Shown one piece after another: positions 23,901 through 36,669 of a stretch of DNA of 64,000 nucleotides (the first letter of the stretch is position 1; each line of letters starts with the position of its first letter). Below the pieces are notes generated by a model that searched no databases, had not been told where the DNA came from, and saw nothing but the letters and a program-made list of their open reading frames with translations. This stretch comes from Trichoplax adhaerens (taxonomy: Eukaryota; Placozoa; Uniplacotomia; Trichoplacea; Trichoplacidae), in the NCBI RefSeq assembly GCF_000150275.1, contig NW_002060955.1, positions 1,700,537 through 1,764,536 on the forward strand, written 5' to 3'. Position numbers and translations under genes: made by a program.

Positions 23901-25165
23901 AAGTAAGTTCTATTTTGCTATAACTACTTCAGAACATGGCAAGGGGAAATTATAATCATTCCTTACAAATAAGCTACAATCTATTGAATCATTAACATGA
24001 TTGCGTCAATAATTTTATGAATACTAACTAATCATGCTCGGAATATATTCTAGGCTACTCAAGTTAAGCACGCCAAAATTCTACCATCTCTGCCAAATGA
24101 TATTGATGCTTTAAGGTTAACATGGTAGCAAGCCTAATAGTTATTCTCCATAGATCAGATAGACTTTACAAGTAACGTAAACTCTTGCTTTTCTGTTACA
24201 GAAGTGCGAAAACTGGTTTACCACCAATCAATTCAGAAACAAATACTGTTGAATCGGTAACTGATCATAACAGAAGCACTGCTACATTTAATATTTGCAG
24301 TTATGCTAGACGTAAAATCATAATAATCTATACGCGTATGTAGCATGGTGATCACTCTAACCCTAAAGCTGACGAAATTAGCCGTAAACTTCAAACTGAA
24401 ACTCCAGCTGATCAAGTATAAATTAATCTAAAAACTTTGATTCATGATTCCTTGATACATTTTATGTGAGGAAGTAATAATCCCTCAGAATTTATGTAAT
24501 TATTGGCATAGTTTGTAACTATTTTACTTAAAGCTAATTTCTTATTTTATCGTCTTCCATTAGTTCAATTCCGTTCCTACAGGAAAACAATTGCATAATT
24601 TACATCCTAATATCCATCAACAGCTACTGCACGACATTAATGTTCTCAGGCAACAGCAATTAGACATTTTAATGGACAATAACCAATCATCCTCAACGGT
24701 TGAATTAGTTATATCGTCTAGAGTACCCAAGGATCAACATGAATCTTCAACGTCCGCTTTTCATCTCTCTGAGATAACGCAGGATGCTAGTGATCAATCA
24801 ACTGTAAAAAAGGATGAAAAGTCATCGGCATCAGGACAGGGTCTAAATTTATCCGCTAAATTCGAAAATACCGACAACTTGTCATCATTTACTGACGGTA
24901 CCTATATTAATTGGATGAGTTATATAAAAATTTGTAATAAAGCAATGACGTTATTGTTTACATGATTAAGCATTTACTAACTATTCTCATACCGAAACGA
25001 ATTGTAGACAGTTTATTATATAATTCAACGATGAATGAAAGGAATCAATTAACCGGCCAGGTATTGAATAAAGACGTCTATCAACGTTTACGGCTTCGAT
25101 TGAACGCATTGAAGCGGTTGGGAGGGCGATTAGAAGAAGATAATACAGGTTCTGCATGTAGCTAA
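20966..25165 (+). CDS. Large coiled-coil protein, unrecognised family (11 exons)
   Basis: Exons: 20966-22385, 22558-22623, 22808-22880, 23044-23083, 23546-23704, 23840-23902, 24054-24115, 24202-24256, 24344-24415, 24564-24897, 25008-25165. They sum to 2502 nt (833 residues), every phase matches, and the frame ends at TAA. Residues about 45-90 are a charged heptad-type helix (IAAKEEKLRLLTDELARSNR). Residues about 150-290 are low-complexity and rich in N, Q, T and H. A long coiled coil follows (about 295-400, with IAKLQRQVQDLQSQL) and a third spans exons 2-6 (KLTxR-type, with DLTERLKHSKASNENLQAEI). The C-terminal part is Ser/Asp/Thr-rich and ends in a basic helix near RLRLRLNALKRLGGRLEED. There is no signal peptide or TM segment. 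The build suggests a centrosomal, ciliary or cytoskeletal scaffold, but that is only inference. A second ATG at about 21014 (MNGDDD) could also be the start. Confidence 0.82.
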
Positions 25166-25259
25166 TTTTATTTATTATTTGTGCCTTTAATATTTTATAT
25201 TTAAAAAGTGGCTTTACACAGATGAAACTTTAACTCCGGTATTTTTAACTAGAATTGCA

Positions 25260-25620
25260 TCAGATGATCCAAAATCATGATAGTAAACTAAAAAAGTGCC
25301 GGCAAAAAGAAAAGGATATTTCTAGCTTGATGTAAGATTCATAGCAGTGTCCTCTTCTTCAATGAGTACATGTAAATAGCGGATAATCCAAACTCACGAT
25401 AGCAAGTTTAAAAAATGCCGGTGAAAGAAATGGATATTTCTAGCTTAAAGTAAAATTTCCAACGGATCTTCTTCAACGAGTACATATAAATAGCGCAAAA
25501 ATGCAAATTCATGATAGCAACTTTAAAATTGCCGGTAAAAAGAAAAGGATATTCCTCACTCCATGTGAAATTGGCCATAGAGCAATTTTCTTCATCGAGT
25601 ACATGTAAATAGCTAATGAT
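25260..25620. repeat. ~118 bp tandem repeat, three copies
   Basis: Copies begin near 25264, 25382 and 25500. Each has AATC/TTCATGATAGCAA, TGCCGG(T/C)(A/G)AAAAG, GGATATTTCTAGCTT, then TCTTC(A)ACGAGTACAT and TAAATAGC. They lie just after the 3' end of the coiled-coil gene. Confidence 0.85.
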
Positions 25621-27375
25621 TAACACAGATATCAATGTCCAAGTTCCCTACATATTTTAAGTTTGCTATTGTACGCATGCATATGTGGAATATTAGATCA
25701 GCATAGTTTAATTTCATACGACAGAATTACGGGAATGATTTTCAAAAGACTAAACATTATGACGTTTCACTTTACGTGCATTGCACTATTTATGTATTAT
25801 TTAAGCTTTGCGCTACGTTAAATAGTTATATTATGTCTCAGTGGTCGGTTTTGCTGGATTATTTCAATATTGATATTTCATCTTGACAGAACCTAATCCT
25901 GTGATAATTTAATTTTTCTTCATGGATCAGCATGTAAATAGAACACTATGGTATAAGTATAATTAATACTATGTTAAAGCGTTAAAAATCTAGACAGCCA
26001 TAACTCTAATACTGCAATAACTGATATTAAAATAGAAACAGTGGAATATTCATATAGTTGCAGATTTTCACTAGAGTATACGTTATTTAAGCTTTGCGGC
26101 AGTTCGTTCTTCTACAAAAATATTTCTTATATTAGTAAATATCCTTACTTTTCGGATATGTTTAAATATTATATCATGCTTTGATTCTGATGTTGATGTA
26201 GGTGCTAATTTAATTTTAATTAATTAAGTAATTGTATGCCAATCATTGTACATTTGATGAAAATTTTCCGGAAATCTCAACTGTATCTATATAGTACGGT
26301 CAAAAATTAGAATCGTACTGGTATAGCCATAGTATCACATTTCAGATTCATTCTTTTACAATAAAGTAAATAGCTGAAACCAATCGTTAGAAATTGAAAA
26401 TTTTTTATTCTAATCAAGGTTATAACCTGAGATACTAGGTTATTATTCAACGAACGATATTACTGTAGTACTATATTGCTATAGAGTAAATCCGTAAATA
26501 CGAAATCCCATATTCATAATCTAAGCTATTTGAGAGCAAGAATGAATGAACAAAGTTTCATTTGATATGTAAAAGTTACTAAATTTCCAATGTAAATTAA
26601 TGCGATAATACAGATAATTTATATAGAGCATCCATGAAACTAAGACAGCAATAGAATAAGTCATCAAACATTAAATCATCTTGTTTCCATAACGACAAAC
26701 ATTAGTTTGAACAATAAGTAGCCTATAAATTTGTAAAAATTTCACTTGTATCTTGTGTCTTTAACTTTCCTTGATAAGCATATCTGCTGCAGTAAGGCAA
26801 TGCATTGCATTGTATAACGTTAGAAAATGCAAGATTAGCTATTAAGGTAAGAAGAGAACCGGAAAGCAGCTGTAACAAATAAGACATAGAGATGAATTTG
26901 TATGAAAAGATAGTTTAGCCCTTAGTTACTACCGTTGCTTTCTGTAAAAAGTTGCCATACTTTAGGCACGGCGTAGAAAATGATCAAGTATCAAGCAGAA
27001 ATAAACTTATAGATAAAGACAAAGCATTAAACAAGATTATATATTACGATGGTAATTCCATTTTTGTATATTATACAAATTCGTTCTAGGCCAAGATATG
27101 AAAGTATACGGTATATCGCAACGAATACGTAAAGCTTAATCTCATATAGTACGAAACATGCAAAAATATCATGCACGTTAGCAATAAGCAAGTTATTATT
27201 ATCACCTATCTACCCATCTAAAATAATAATTTTCATCTACTAGAAACGAAAGGCATAAGCAGTGTAAAAGTAATTAGTTTTACTCCTCTGATCTGGTGTT
27301 AAATATATCTTTGAAAGATATTAATTCATTCATTAATTAATATTTGATTTCGCTAAGCGAATTAGAATAGGTTTT
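25621..27375. other. AT-rich intergenic region
   Basis: 1.7 kb between two convergent genes. No gene, RNA or tandem repeat recognised; it presumably holds both 3' UTRs. Confidence 0.4.
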
Positions 27376-30300
27376 TTATTTTTTACAATCTTCAACTAGT
27401 TTTTTAATGCCGCTAACGATGGATAATCCCAGATAGGCATTGAAGCCTCTCTCGTAATAGTCAGGTGCGTGGCCTCTGTTAAAATAGAAGGTTTGCACTT
27501 TAGTCATTTCGCTCGATTGCCTAGATAAATGATGAATGACTATGAAATAATTAGAGTAAATATTAACTTACCTATCGTCAATTCTGAATATATAGGTCAA
27601 TCTAGATTCACCACGTTCTGTTGGTTCAATTAAGAATCGCTCAGCTAGAACAATACCACGAGTTTCACCAATAGGTAAAGCACTATTGTATGATATCGAT
27701 GCTGAGACGAGCACGCAAGAACCACGTTGTAAATGTGTTCTCCAAGATCTATAATCGATAAAAATAAAGCATATAGAGTTTTACCGTTGAATGTGTTTAT
27801 TTCTAGTACTTGGATAAAAGTAGAATTTAGCTGTGTCTTTTACAGTTTTATGATGTATTTACTCACCGTAGTGCATAATAATCCCTCGAGTCCATAGTGC
27901 TCATTGAAGAGGAATTTTTGACATAATAATGAATATCGGTTTGGCAATCAAGAGTTTCTACAACTTTGTGGTTTTGCACCATTTTATCCCACAAATGTCT
28001 ACAATATTTGTTGTTCACAATCAGTCTTAGCGTCGCAAGAATGTATTCACCCATGATGTTATTATATACTATACAAACCTATCATTGAGTAGTAATTCCA
28101 AGATATCTTCAGCAACACCATTGACAGTGGTAACAGCTCTGGCTAACGATAATGGATAGTCATCGCTAGCTTTTTTAAATGAAATTTCTATTCCGTTTTG
28201 CAAACTGTACGGTACCCAGCCACTAAATTTATTTTTATATTCCTATAGATTGATATAAAGTATTAAGTGATGAATAACAATAAATATTAAAAATTGGAAT
28301 GGAAGTGTCAATGATTATTCTAATAACGATGAGATAAAAATTTGAAGGTTTATTATTACATTTATAACGATTCCAACTGCATTCTTAATGTAACTCTTAA
28401 AATCACTCTTTCCATCCGATTTACGTCGTCCTAAATCGGACAGTTGTAAGGGTTGGCCAAGGTCCAACGATGTAAAATCGCAAGCCTTGACAATGTCAGA
28501 TGAAATCTGAAATCGAGGTATATGAAGAATCATTTCTTTAGCATAATAACCTTGCCATGAATACATTATGATGTCAGTTTCTACATATAATTTTGACTTA
28601 CCGTAAACAATTTTTCATGGTTACGAATCATTAAATCAAGTACGTCAATGACGGTCTAACCAGATTGATTCATCATAAACCCATTTCAGTATATAGAATT
28701 GTAATCTTAAGACATGAAATAAAGAATGCTATAATCGAATTAAACTTACAACGCTGTCATTAATTTCTTTACTGTTGGCAAGATTGGATGGCGAAGAAGG
28801 CCATGGTAATATCTTTTGTAGAGGACCAGTTTGACTCGCTACGCTAAATAATGATGGGCTTAAACATACAGCAAGGCTATTGATAGTCATCTGAAAATAG
28901 AGACAAATACATGAAATTTACTTATAGGCAGACAAGTATGGATATAACATTTCCTACCTGATGCATATCGGAATGGGATGCAACATCACTTAAAAATTCC
29001 AAGAGAAATCTTAAGGCATCACGGCTTTCGTCTGGCATCAGTAGAACAGCCAATTGAGTATAGTAAAACCTTAAGTCACTTTCAACATCTACAACAGTAA
29101 TAAAACAAGGCGTTAATGATATATTCTATATAGGCTTACAGTAGCTTTTCCATTTTAAATGTACATGATTTTATAAAGACCAAAATTTCTGTCATTTTGC
29201 TGTTAAAGACAGGTTCAGGCAATTCTCGAAAATATCCCTTGAGCATATCAGCAATATCATGGTGATAAGATTTTTCAAATTCGTTGAAATTACTGTTCGC
29301 TTCACATTTTTTACGTAGTGTAGATACGCGCGATTTGACGCCAGCTTTTCTAAAGATGCCTTCAATAGCTAAGGATAAGAAATTATTTTGAGTGTATAAT
29401 TATAGTTTACGTGTATGTATGGCACTATAGTGTAGCAGATGATGCAAAGCAGTGTAAAACTATTTTATCTAAAGATTCTTATAATGATATACGTATTTAC
29501 CGTTTCTACGTAGATAGTCTAGAGCATTGATAATAGATTGAGGTAGGGAGCGTCCAGTTCTTTCCAATACAATCCATAAAGGTAAGTTTAGTAATTTATC
29601 TACGAATGAATGCAGATACAAGATACAAATTTAAATAGTAGGAAAATAATGCACTTAAATGCGCAGTTCTTTGCAATACAATCAATCCATAAAGATAAGT
29701 TTAGTAATAAATCTACGAATAAATGCGAATAGTAATTTGACTAGTAGGACAAAAATGGACTTGAACGTCCAAGTCTTTGCAAAACAATCCATAAAGGTAA
29801 GATTAATACTTAATTTACATATGATTCGACTAGAAATTAAAATACAGTATTGAGTGCGAGGAAAAAAATAGACTTGTATGGTGGTCATTATACATTAATC
29901 TTGTAGTACCTCTGGATTCATTTTTTGGTCTTTTGCGAACAAGTTTGGATGGCAGTAGCCTAATTAATGATATTGAGAATGATTTTATTAACTGTTAGGT
30001 TCACTGATTGGGTAAAGATGAAAATGTCTAAGTTAGAGCCATAAAATTACCTATCTAAAGTCTGCTTAGTCGATGATTGATTTTCTAACATTTCCGTAAG
30101 TTTACTAAAGGCAAACTTTTGCACAGCAGCAAATTGGCCGGCTGTTAATTCACTGAGGCTAAAGTCCCTAAATAGAAGAAATAAAGAAGGCATGATACCT
30201 TGGCCGTTAAATATAGATATAAGACTGAGAGTAGGAATTCTATGTATTTACCTTTCCATCTTAACAGGGACAACAGCACGTCCAAATGGATGCCATTTTG

Positions 30301-32773
30301 AGCTTTTCTTGCTAACACGATGTGCAAGACTACAAGAAATAAACATAAACATAGGGGTAAATATACCAAGCCATAACTACATCATTGGTATATTATTTCA
30401 TGGCATTAAAAGAAACATTGACCTATAAATAATATAATCAAACCTTGGCTGACGTAAAGCATGGGAATCTTTACGTAAAACAACGGCATCATGAAATCGA
30501 TGACTGTTTGAATCAAGTAGGTTGGGATCGCTGGAATCTGAATCTGTTTCGACCCGATCGGATAACTCCATAGAACTCTTTTTGTGCCCTGTATAGAGGT
30601 ATTAAAAGTCATAGAAAGCGAATGCGTAACTACAACAATATCCATGTAGAATAACGATAGAGGCAACGATGACACTGTCACAAACCTTCCAGGTCACTTG
30701 AATCATCTTGTAGAACAACCAAGTCAGCTAAACTGGCAGACTTTTGACTACTAGACAATGAAGCTTTCGATAGCTGGTTGTTACTTTCAGCTGTTGCATC
30801 GTTGTCTTTTCCTATATTTAGATTGCTATGACCATCCATAAATGGTAAATCTCTCTTTGCATAGTCATCACCTCCACTCGACGACCTAGCATGGTATCGA
30901 TCTTTCGTATTTTCAATCCTTTTATTGTATAATAGGGGAAATGATCCAGTAATACTTTTGTTGGCGTTCATTCCATAAAGTCCAAATCTACTTTCAATAA
31001 ACTTATTGCGTGGTTTTTTGTGCCCACTTTGAGCCATGTTAGACATCCTATTATTGGATATCGTTATAGTTTTACTTTGCTCACTCGATTCCAACTCTGT
31101 CGATCTTTGTGTTGTCCTCGATGTGCTGTGAATATCAACCGACGATCGAGAAATAGAATCACTCCCAATGTTGGTGTCGGAAGGATCCATTTGACGGACA
31201 TTCAGCAAACTCTTTGCTAAATTTTTGCTAGTATCACCATTCCATGTTCGATTATAATTCTTGGTAGGGCGTTTTGAATAATTGGAACCCACACTAGAGG
31301 TGCGTATAACCTCTGGTGACTGAATACAGTTATCATAGCCAGCTGCTTTATCGGGAAAATCGGAAATTTGTGTCATAATGTCATAAACGGGAAATTTGGG
31401 AGGTATAGCACTGGCTTTAGATCTATCTTGAAATCGACTGGATAAGGCAACAAGTTCGTTTTTATTTCCTTTCACTACTGGTTCAACTACAAAAGGCTTC
31501 CTGATATTTTTATCGAAAGAAGAAATTGTAAATGCTCTATCCGGTTTACGTCGATCTGTTTGTTGAGGGATATCGAGCTTAGATGTAGTTGAAAATTTAG
31601 TAATTGAAGAGGTATGAGAAGCTTGTTGAGAATCTACTTTATCTAGTGATGATGGCTTTGCTAGGTTGGTATCTGTTAAGGTATGACTACTTGAATTTGG
31701 AGTTAAACTTTTAGTGTTATCGTTGACATATTGATTTAATAGGTTGATTCGCCTATGCCACATTTTAAGGGTAGAAATAAATGAAAACATTGAGAATTAG
31801 CTATGGTAGAATTTTAATTTTACAACAATATCCTTCTTCAATCATGATGCCCTTTTATGATCTTACCGAATGACAGCATTAATTGAGCTAGCATCCATGA
31901 AACTGTTATCTTTTTTAACAGTTGCAATGTCGATGGGAAATTGTCCGTCTAAATGAAGACATGGATTGGAAATTGGTACAACATATATAACATATCCATA
32001 ACATAAAATAAGCTACGTGTAAATTTTCCATCTTTGCGTAGACATGTTATGATTACAACGACTGTGTTGTGAGAGAGCTCGATCATGCATGCTACATACC
32101 TTCATAGGCTCGAGCATAACGAGAGAAACCCGTAAATTTGAGCCATTGGCAAGCTTCTCCTGCATCTTTTTCTACAGTATGAAAAGGAAATATTTTTGTA
32201 AGAAGGGATAAAGCAAGGCAATTTTTGTACTGGATGTTATTGCTAAAGTCATTGATTGGTATTCTACTGCTATACCTGTGACATTGACAATTTGGTTTTT
32301 ACTAATTCTTGGCAATTCGGGGGAAGATTGTACACGAGTAGCATCGTTATGGCCAATATTAAAGATTGCCTTGGATGGTAAATTAATTAATGACTTTGTT
32401 TGATTGATTGCTTCATGTTGAATTTGTCCTAAATTTTTAGAGTCCAAACTTTGTGTGCTGCCAGCCAACTACAGACAATAAAGTAAGCGTAGAATAACGA
32501 TATCATGGTTGTTGAATGCTAGTTGTTTCTTGATTTTTAAGGTGGTATTGATGATGCTTTACTTACTTGCAAACTTTCTAAATCTTTCTGTAACTGCTCG
32601 TTTTGCTGGGATAGCAAATCAAGTTCTTGATCTAAGCTTTTAAGTAGCTATATAGCGATGGAGGTAGAAAATATGGATTATTTTAAAGCGTATAAAATAT
32701 TGTCGAAGTATCTACTTTTTCAGTAAGTATAGTAGTTTTCATTAGTAAATCAAGCTCTGTGTGTTCATTTTTA
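27376..32773 (-). CDS. DLC1/STARD13-type RhoGAP (coiled coil-SAM-RhoGAP-START)
   Basis: GTPase-activating protein that switches off Rho-family GTPases at adhesions. Exons on the minus strand, 3' to 5': 27376-27475, 27572-27748, 27867-27998, 28079-28242, 28369-28506, 28602-28655, 28750-28890, 28958-29088, 29165-29368, 29501-29599, 29910-29959, 30051-30177, 30252-30329, 30444-30588, 30686-31752, 31867-31948, 32100-32171, 32276-32468, 32577-32647, 32716-32773. All phases match (1094 codons from the partial first exon, about the length of human DLC1). Order: a short coiled coil; SAM (EACQWLKFTGFSRYARAYE, QFPIDIATVKKD); a Ser-rich linker of about 380 residues; the SLSELTAGQFAAVQKFAFSK element; RhoGAP with arginine finger in GIFRKAGVKSR, DMLKGYFRELPEP and NSLAVCLSPSLF; START (GWVPYSLQNGIEISF, HLWDKM, KVVETLDCQT, RDYYALRSW, GHAPDYYERGF). 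The initiator ATG is not fixed. A further candidate exon at about 32972-33047 (SSKFLSMENGLKSG) does not join in phase. Confidence 0.93.
29550..29840 (-). repeat. Partial tandem copies of a RhoGAP exon within the preceding intron
   Basis: The 5' half of exon 29501-29599 plus its acceptor region is repeated, diverged, at about 29659-29730 and about 29766-29830 (spacing about 108). Shared blocks include CAGTTCTTTGCAATACAATC, ATCCATAAAGGTAAGTTTAG and ATCTACGAAT. The copies lie in the intron between exons 29501-29599 and 29910-29959. No copy extends through the exon's 3' half, so none can replace the exon. Confidence 0.8.
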
Positions 32774-33047
32774 CTAGCTAGATGGAGATAGAGAAAGACA
32801 AATGCATTTCTTGTCGATATCCTCTTTGACGGTCGCTATACAGTACTGTAGTTAAAGTAAACTAATCTACTAGTTTTTACACGTTACTTCAAATGGAGTA
32901 GTTGATGTAAGCTTTTAAGTAGCTGCTAGTAGACAATTTACTCATTATGAAGAAACTTTAAGAACGATATTACCTCTTTGTCAACTTGAGCGACTACGCC
33001 AGATTTCAGACCATTCTCCATTGAAAGAAACTTGCTGCTATCGACAT

Positions 33048-33394
33048 CTGTAGGAGGAAGAAAAAGCGAAGAATTGAGCTTTATTCCTTGCATTCAAGAT
33101 TGACTGTCTACTATAGCAAAAGATGATGATTTATTTGCATCTGGCAATACTAATACAGCCCCCCCCCCTCCATTGATTTTGCTGTTTCTTCGAAGGAAAG
33201 ACTGTGCGCAAGTGTCTGCACTCCGCAGGTCATAAAAGTATACAGTCCAGCGAGCAAGAAAGGCAAGCTGTTGTCGTCTAGTTTGGAGATATTTTATGGC
33301 CCAAGATTACTGGTATGATTTTATGGACAAGGATTAAGGTATCTTTCTCCTTTCTTGCAAAGCCTTGACAAGCAATTGGAGACATTCAGCTATG
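33048..33394. other. RhoGAP upstream flank with poly-C tract
   Basis: Contains a run of ten C near 33163-33172. No gene. The 5' end of the RhoGAP gene may extend into this stretch. Confidence 0.4.
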
Positions 33395-33900
33395 GTCAAG
33401 AAGCAATCTTGCTCGCTACCGTTGTTAAAATGGAAAAGCACCCAAATGAATGATGGCCTAGACACAAATTGGAGCGATAGCTAGAATCAAGAAGCAATCT
33501 CTCTTGCTACCGCGTTGTTAAAATCCAAATGAATGATGGCCTAGACACAAAGTGGAGCGATAGCTAGAGTCAAGAAGCAATTTCTCTTGCTACCGTTGGT
33601 AAAATAGAAAAGCATCCAAATGAATGATGGCCTAGGCACAAATTGGAGCGACAACTAGAGTCAAGAAGCAATCTCTCTTGCTACCGTTGTTAAAATGGAA
33701 AAGCATCCAAATGAATGATGGATTGATGGCACACGGACAGGAGGATAAAGTGGAGCGATGGCTAGGGTCAAGAAGCAATCCATTCGTGCTACTGTCGTTG
33801 AAATAGATTTCTCATGGAAGACATGATCTCCCTACCCCTCCAAAAAAAAATGATGGCTAGGATCAAGAAACAATCCACCCGTACTACCGTCGTTAAGGTT
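33395..33900. repeat. ~85-105 bp tandem repeat, about six copies
   Basis: Copies start near 33395, 33486, 33569, 33661, 33767 and 33862. Unit blocks: TCAAGAAGCAATC, CTTGCTACCGTTGTTAAAAT, GGAAAAGCATCCAAATGAAT, GATGGCCTAGACACAAA and TGGAGCGATAGCTAG. Confidence 0.9.
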
Positions 33901-34799
33901 CAAATGGGAATGGCTGTTAGTTAAAATAAGAAAAAGGATAGGAAATGGCGAATAGTGGATGGTAATGTCAAGTGACGATGATCGCCTACAACGAGTATCT
34001 TCATTTTTAGCATGTTTAACATCTTCATCTTACCGACTAGGAGTAAAACAGACATGATATTCCCAACGAACGAATGGATAATGATTTTCAAGACAACCTA
34101 AAGAACGCTCATCAAAACTTTAATCTCATCAGATCAAAACGATTAATGCCGATAACTTGCAATGGTGACCACTCCGTGTCGACAACTATGCGTAAAATCG
34201 AGGATGGAAATGATGTTAAATAGCCACAAATTGAGCTTTCCAAGGGTATACAAGTTAAGCAAAACAATAAGGATTAGAAATGATGATGGGAAAAGACAGC
34301 AAGGTGTTGGAATTGACGATTGCATCATCTAGCGCTAAGCTGTCATGATTTGCACAACATTCCTGGAGCTAGTTGTTATTTCAACCCTTATATGGGTAAA
34401 AAAAAGTCTTGGATGATGGCCATCTATTGATGCAAACTTATTGGAAATGCAATATCAACGGATGATCCATGTCTGGTTATTCTTCGACCGGAAATCAGCC
34501 TGTCAAGAAATGGCATGATTGACAGTTGGATGCTATCGTCAAAGGTTTACTGGAGTGATTGTGATTGCAAGCCATTGCAGCTTGTAAAAATAAAATCAAG
34601 GGGTGAGAAGATGACAACATTATGTCCTACTAATCCTATTACGACATTGTTATTCTATTTGGAAAGTTACATAAAACGAGGAATGGATATTGTGTTTGTC
34701 AACGCCAGTGGTGCTTAAGCTGAGCTACCGACAGTGGGCTCTCCAAGAATGGAGAAGGAACTGCAGTGGAGCTGGAAATGATTCAACAGACGTTATTAA
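33901..34799. other. Gene-free, purine-rich on + strand
   Basis: No supportable gene. A 67-codon frame at 34515-34718 has no family features. Confidence 0.4.
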
Positions 34800-35290
34800 G
34801 AAGAAGAATGAAGGAATCAACATGCTGGTTCGACTGCAGTAGAACTTCAAATGAAATTTCCTATTACAAATTTAGAACTGAAATGAAGACATTTGAAAAA
34901 ATGGACGAGGAATGCACATTCTTGAAAAGGCTAATTTGAGGTGTAAAATTGAAAAGGGACGTTGGCAAGAATGGACAAGGAATCAACATTCTTATTCAAC
35001 GACAGCCAAAGCTTGAAATGAGCTTTCCTATTTCAGTCTATCACTCAAAAGAAACATCTCGATAAATGGATGAGGAATCATTCTTCTAATTCAACGACAA
35101 TTGAGCGTGAGAACTCATACTGAAAGAGAGGCCTTGAAGAATAGAAGAAGGATCAACATTCTTATTTAACTGTAATATTTCCTACTGAAAAGAGAGACAT
35201 GGAGAAGAATCAAGGAGGAATCTACATTCTTATTCAATGGTAGTGGAGCTTGAAAATGAACTATTGGGAATGAAGATGGAAAGAAGAGTG
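34800..35290. repeat. ~80 bp tandem repeat, about six diverged copies
   Basis: The core GAGGAATCAACATTCTTATT / CAACGACAG followed by GCTTGAAATGA(G/A)CT recurs near 34804, 34905, 34974, 35060, 35145 and 35210. The strand is strongly purine-rich. Confidence 0.75.
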
Positions 35291-35830
35291 TGGGGGGAGA
35301 ATGGATGAGAAATTAAGATGATGATGGGGACAGCAGTTTATGAAATGAGCTTGCCATGTAGGATTGGAAGAGACGAAGAATCAATAAGATGATTAGATGA
35401 TTGTTCAGCTTGAAATCAAACCCAAGATTTAATGTTAAGGATGGCTGACCAATGGCGATGATGAGGAGACTGTAGTTCAATTGGAATTGGGCTGCAAGAC
35501 AGGATTAACATTTGATAGCCAAGACGCCATTGCAAGAATGGATGAGTCATAACATGGCATTAATCATGAATCATTGATGAACAACGTCCATCATAATCGA
35601 CATGGCTATGATTGAGCCATAACATGAACAACACACGAATAGTTTTCCCTGCGTCATTAGGGAATCCCTTTTACTTTCATCCATTCCATGGATGAAAGTA
35701 AATTGAGCAGGAATCGTGGGGGATGATGACTAAGACAATCCACTTATTTTTCTCAAGGGAGAGTGAGAAAGAATGCCAATCTTCTCATCATCATCTAGTT
35801 TATAAATCCAGTGATGGAAAGGACATCAAT
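35291..35830. other. Repeat-desert switch region
   Basis: No gene. Base composition changes here from G/A-rich to C/T-rich on the + strand. It contains the hairpin at 35670-35702. Confidence 0.45.
35670..35702. repeat. Perfect inverted repeat, 15-bp arms, 3-nt loop
   Basis: Left arm TTTACTTTCATCCAT (35670-35684), loop TCC, right arm ATGGATGAAAGTAAA (35688-35702). It could form a hairpin; its function is unknown. Confidence 0.9.
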
Positions 35831-36480
35831 GGATGGAGCTGATTGCAATATACACAAGCCTCCTCCGCTAGCAACAAACTGTTCATATTCATGTCGACAT
35901 GGTCGAGAAGATTTTTCTTTCTTGGTAATCCCCATCCAACATCCCTCGACTGTACAATTGATGCAATTGAAGTTAAGATGGATATTTTCTATGGACAAGT
36001 AACTTGTTCAAATGGTCATCAATCCACTAGAAATGGATCGTCAATATTGATCTTGACAAGGTTGGATGAGATTGTCCTGTTCTTGGCAATCTCGATATCC
36101 CTCAACAGCACTCTTATTTCGGGCTATAGCTGTATCTTTTGAGCAAATCAAGACAGACATTTTGTAGCCAAACAACCTCTTCCCATGGCATCAACAACAT
36201 GTTCAAATGTTCATCGATCAACTATGATTTGACAATCCAACATCTCTCAACACAAGAGTACTTCTATTTCCGACGCTAGTTACATCTTTTAAACAAATCA
36301 AGATGGACTCTTCTATAGCCAAACAACCTCTTCTCATATCCATCTGTCTACTAGGAATAGATCGCCATCATTGATGTCGATTTGTGCAAGTACTGGATGA
36401 AGATAATCTCTCAAGTACACTTGGATTGCTTTTATCCCATCATGGATGTTGACATGTCGGGCAAGATTGAATTTTCTTCC
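35830..36480. repeat. ~150-170 bp diverged repeats, pyrimidine-rich
   Basis: Shared blocks include AATCAAGA(C/T)(A/G)GAC, TAGCCAAACAACCTCTTC (36172 and 36322), CATC.ATCCACTAGAAATGGATCG (36015) / CTACTAGGAATAGATCG (36348), and AATCCAACATC / ATCCCTCAAC. Apparent open frames on both strands are repeat read-through. Confidence 0.65.
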
Positions 36481-36669
36481 GCTGGCTATCAATAAATACA
36501 ACGAAATGGATCCTTTTTATACAGTAAATCAATCACAGTTGAGGTAGGCCTCGATACTAACAATTCATTGAGAGCTAATGTAATTAGCCTTGTGTCAATC
36601 TTCATTGGGGCAAAACATGGCGTTCTTCCATCGCTTCCAACTTGAGATGAAGAGGACAAGGAGCAATCC

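Noticed and set aside
32972-33047. Extra 5' coding exon for the RhoGAP gene
   Set aside because: It has good acceptor and donor signals and a coding-like reading, but its phase (0) does not match the next exon (needs 2 nt). Kept only as a candidate.
33395-33900. Regular direct repeats as a CRISPR array
   Set aside because: Whole units of about 90 bp repeat with no unique spacers, and the DNA is eukaryotic.
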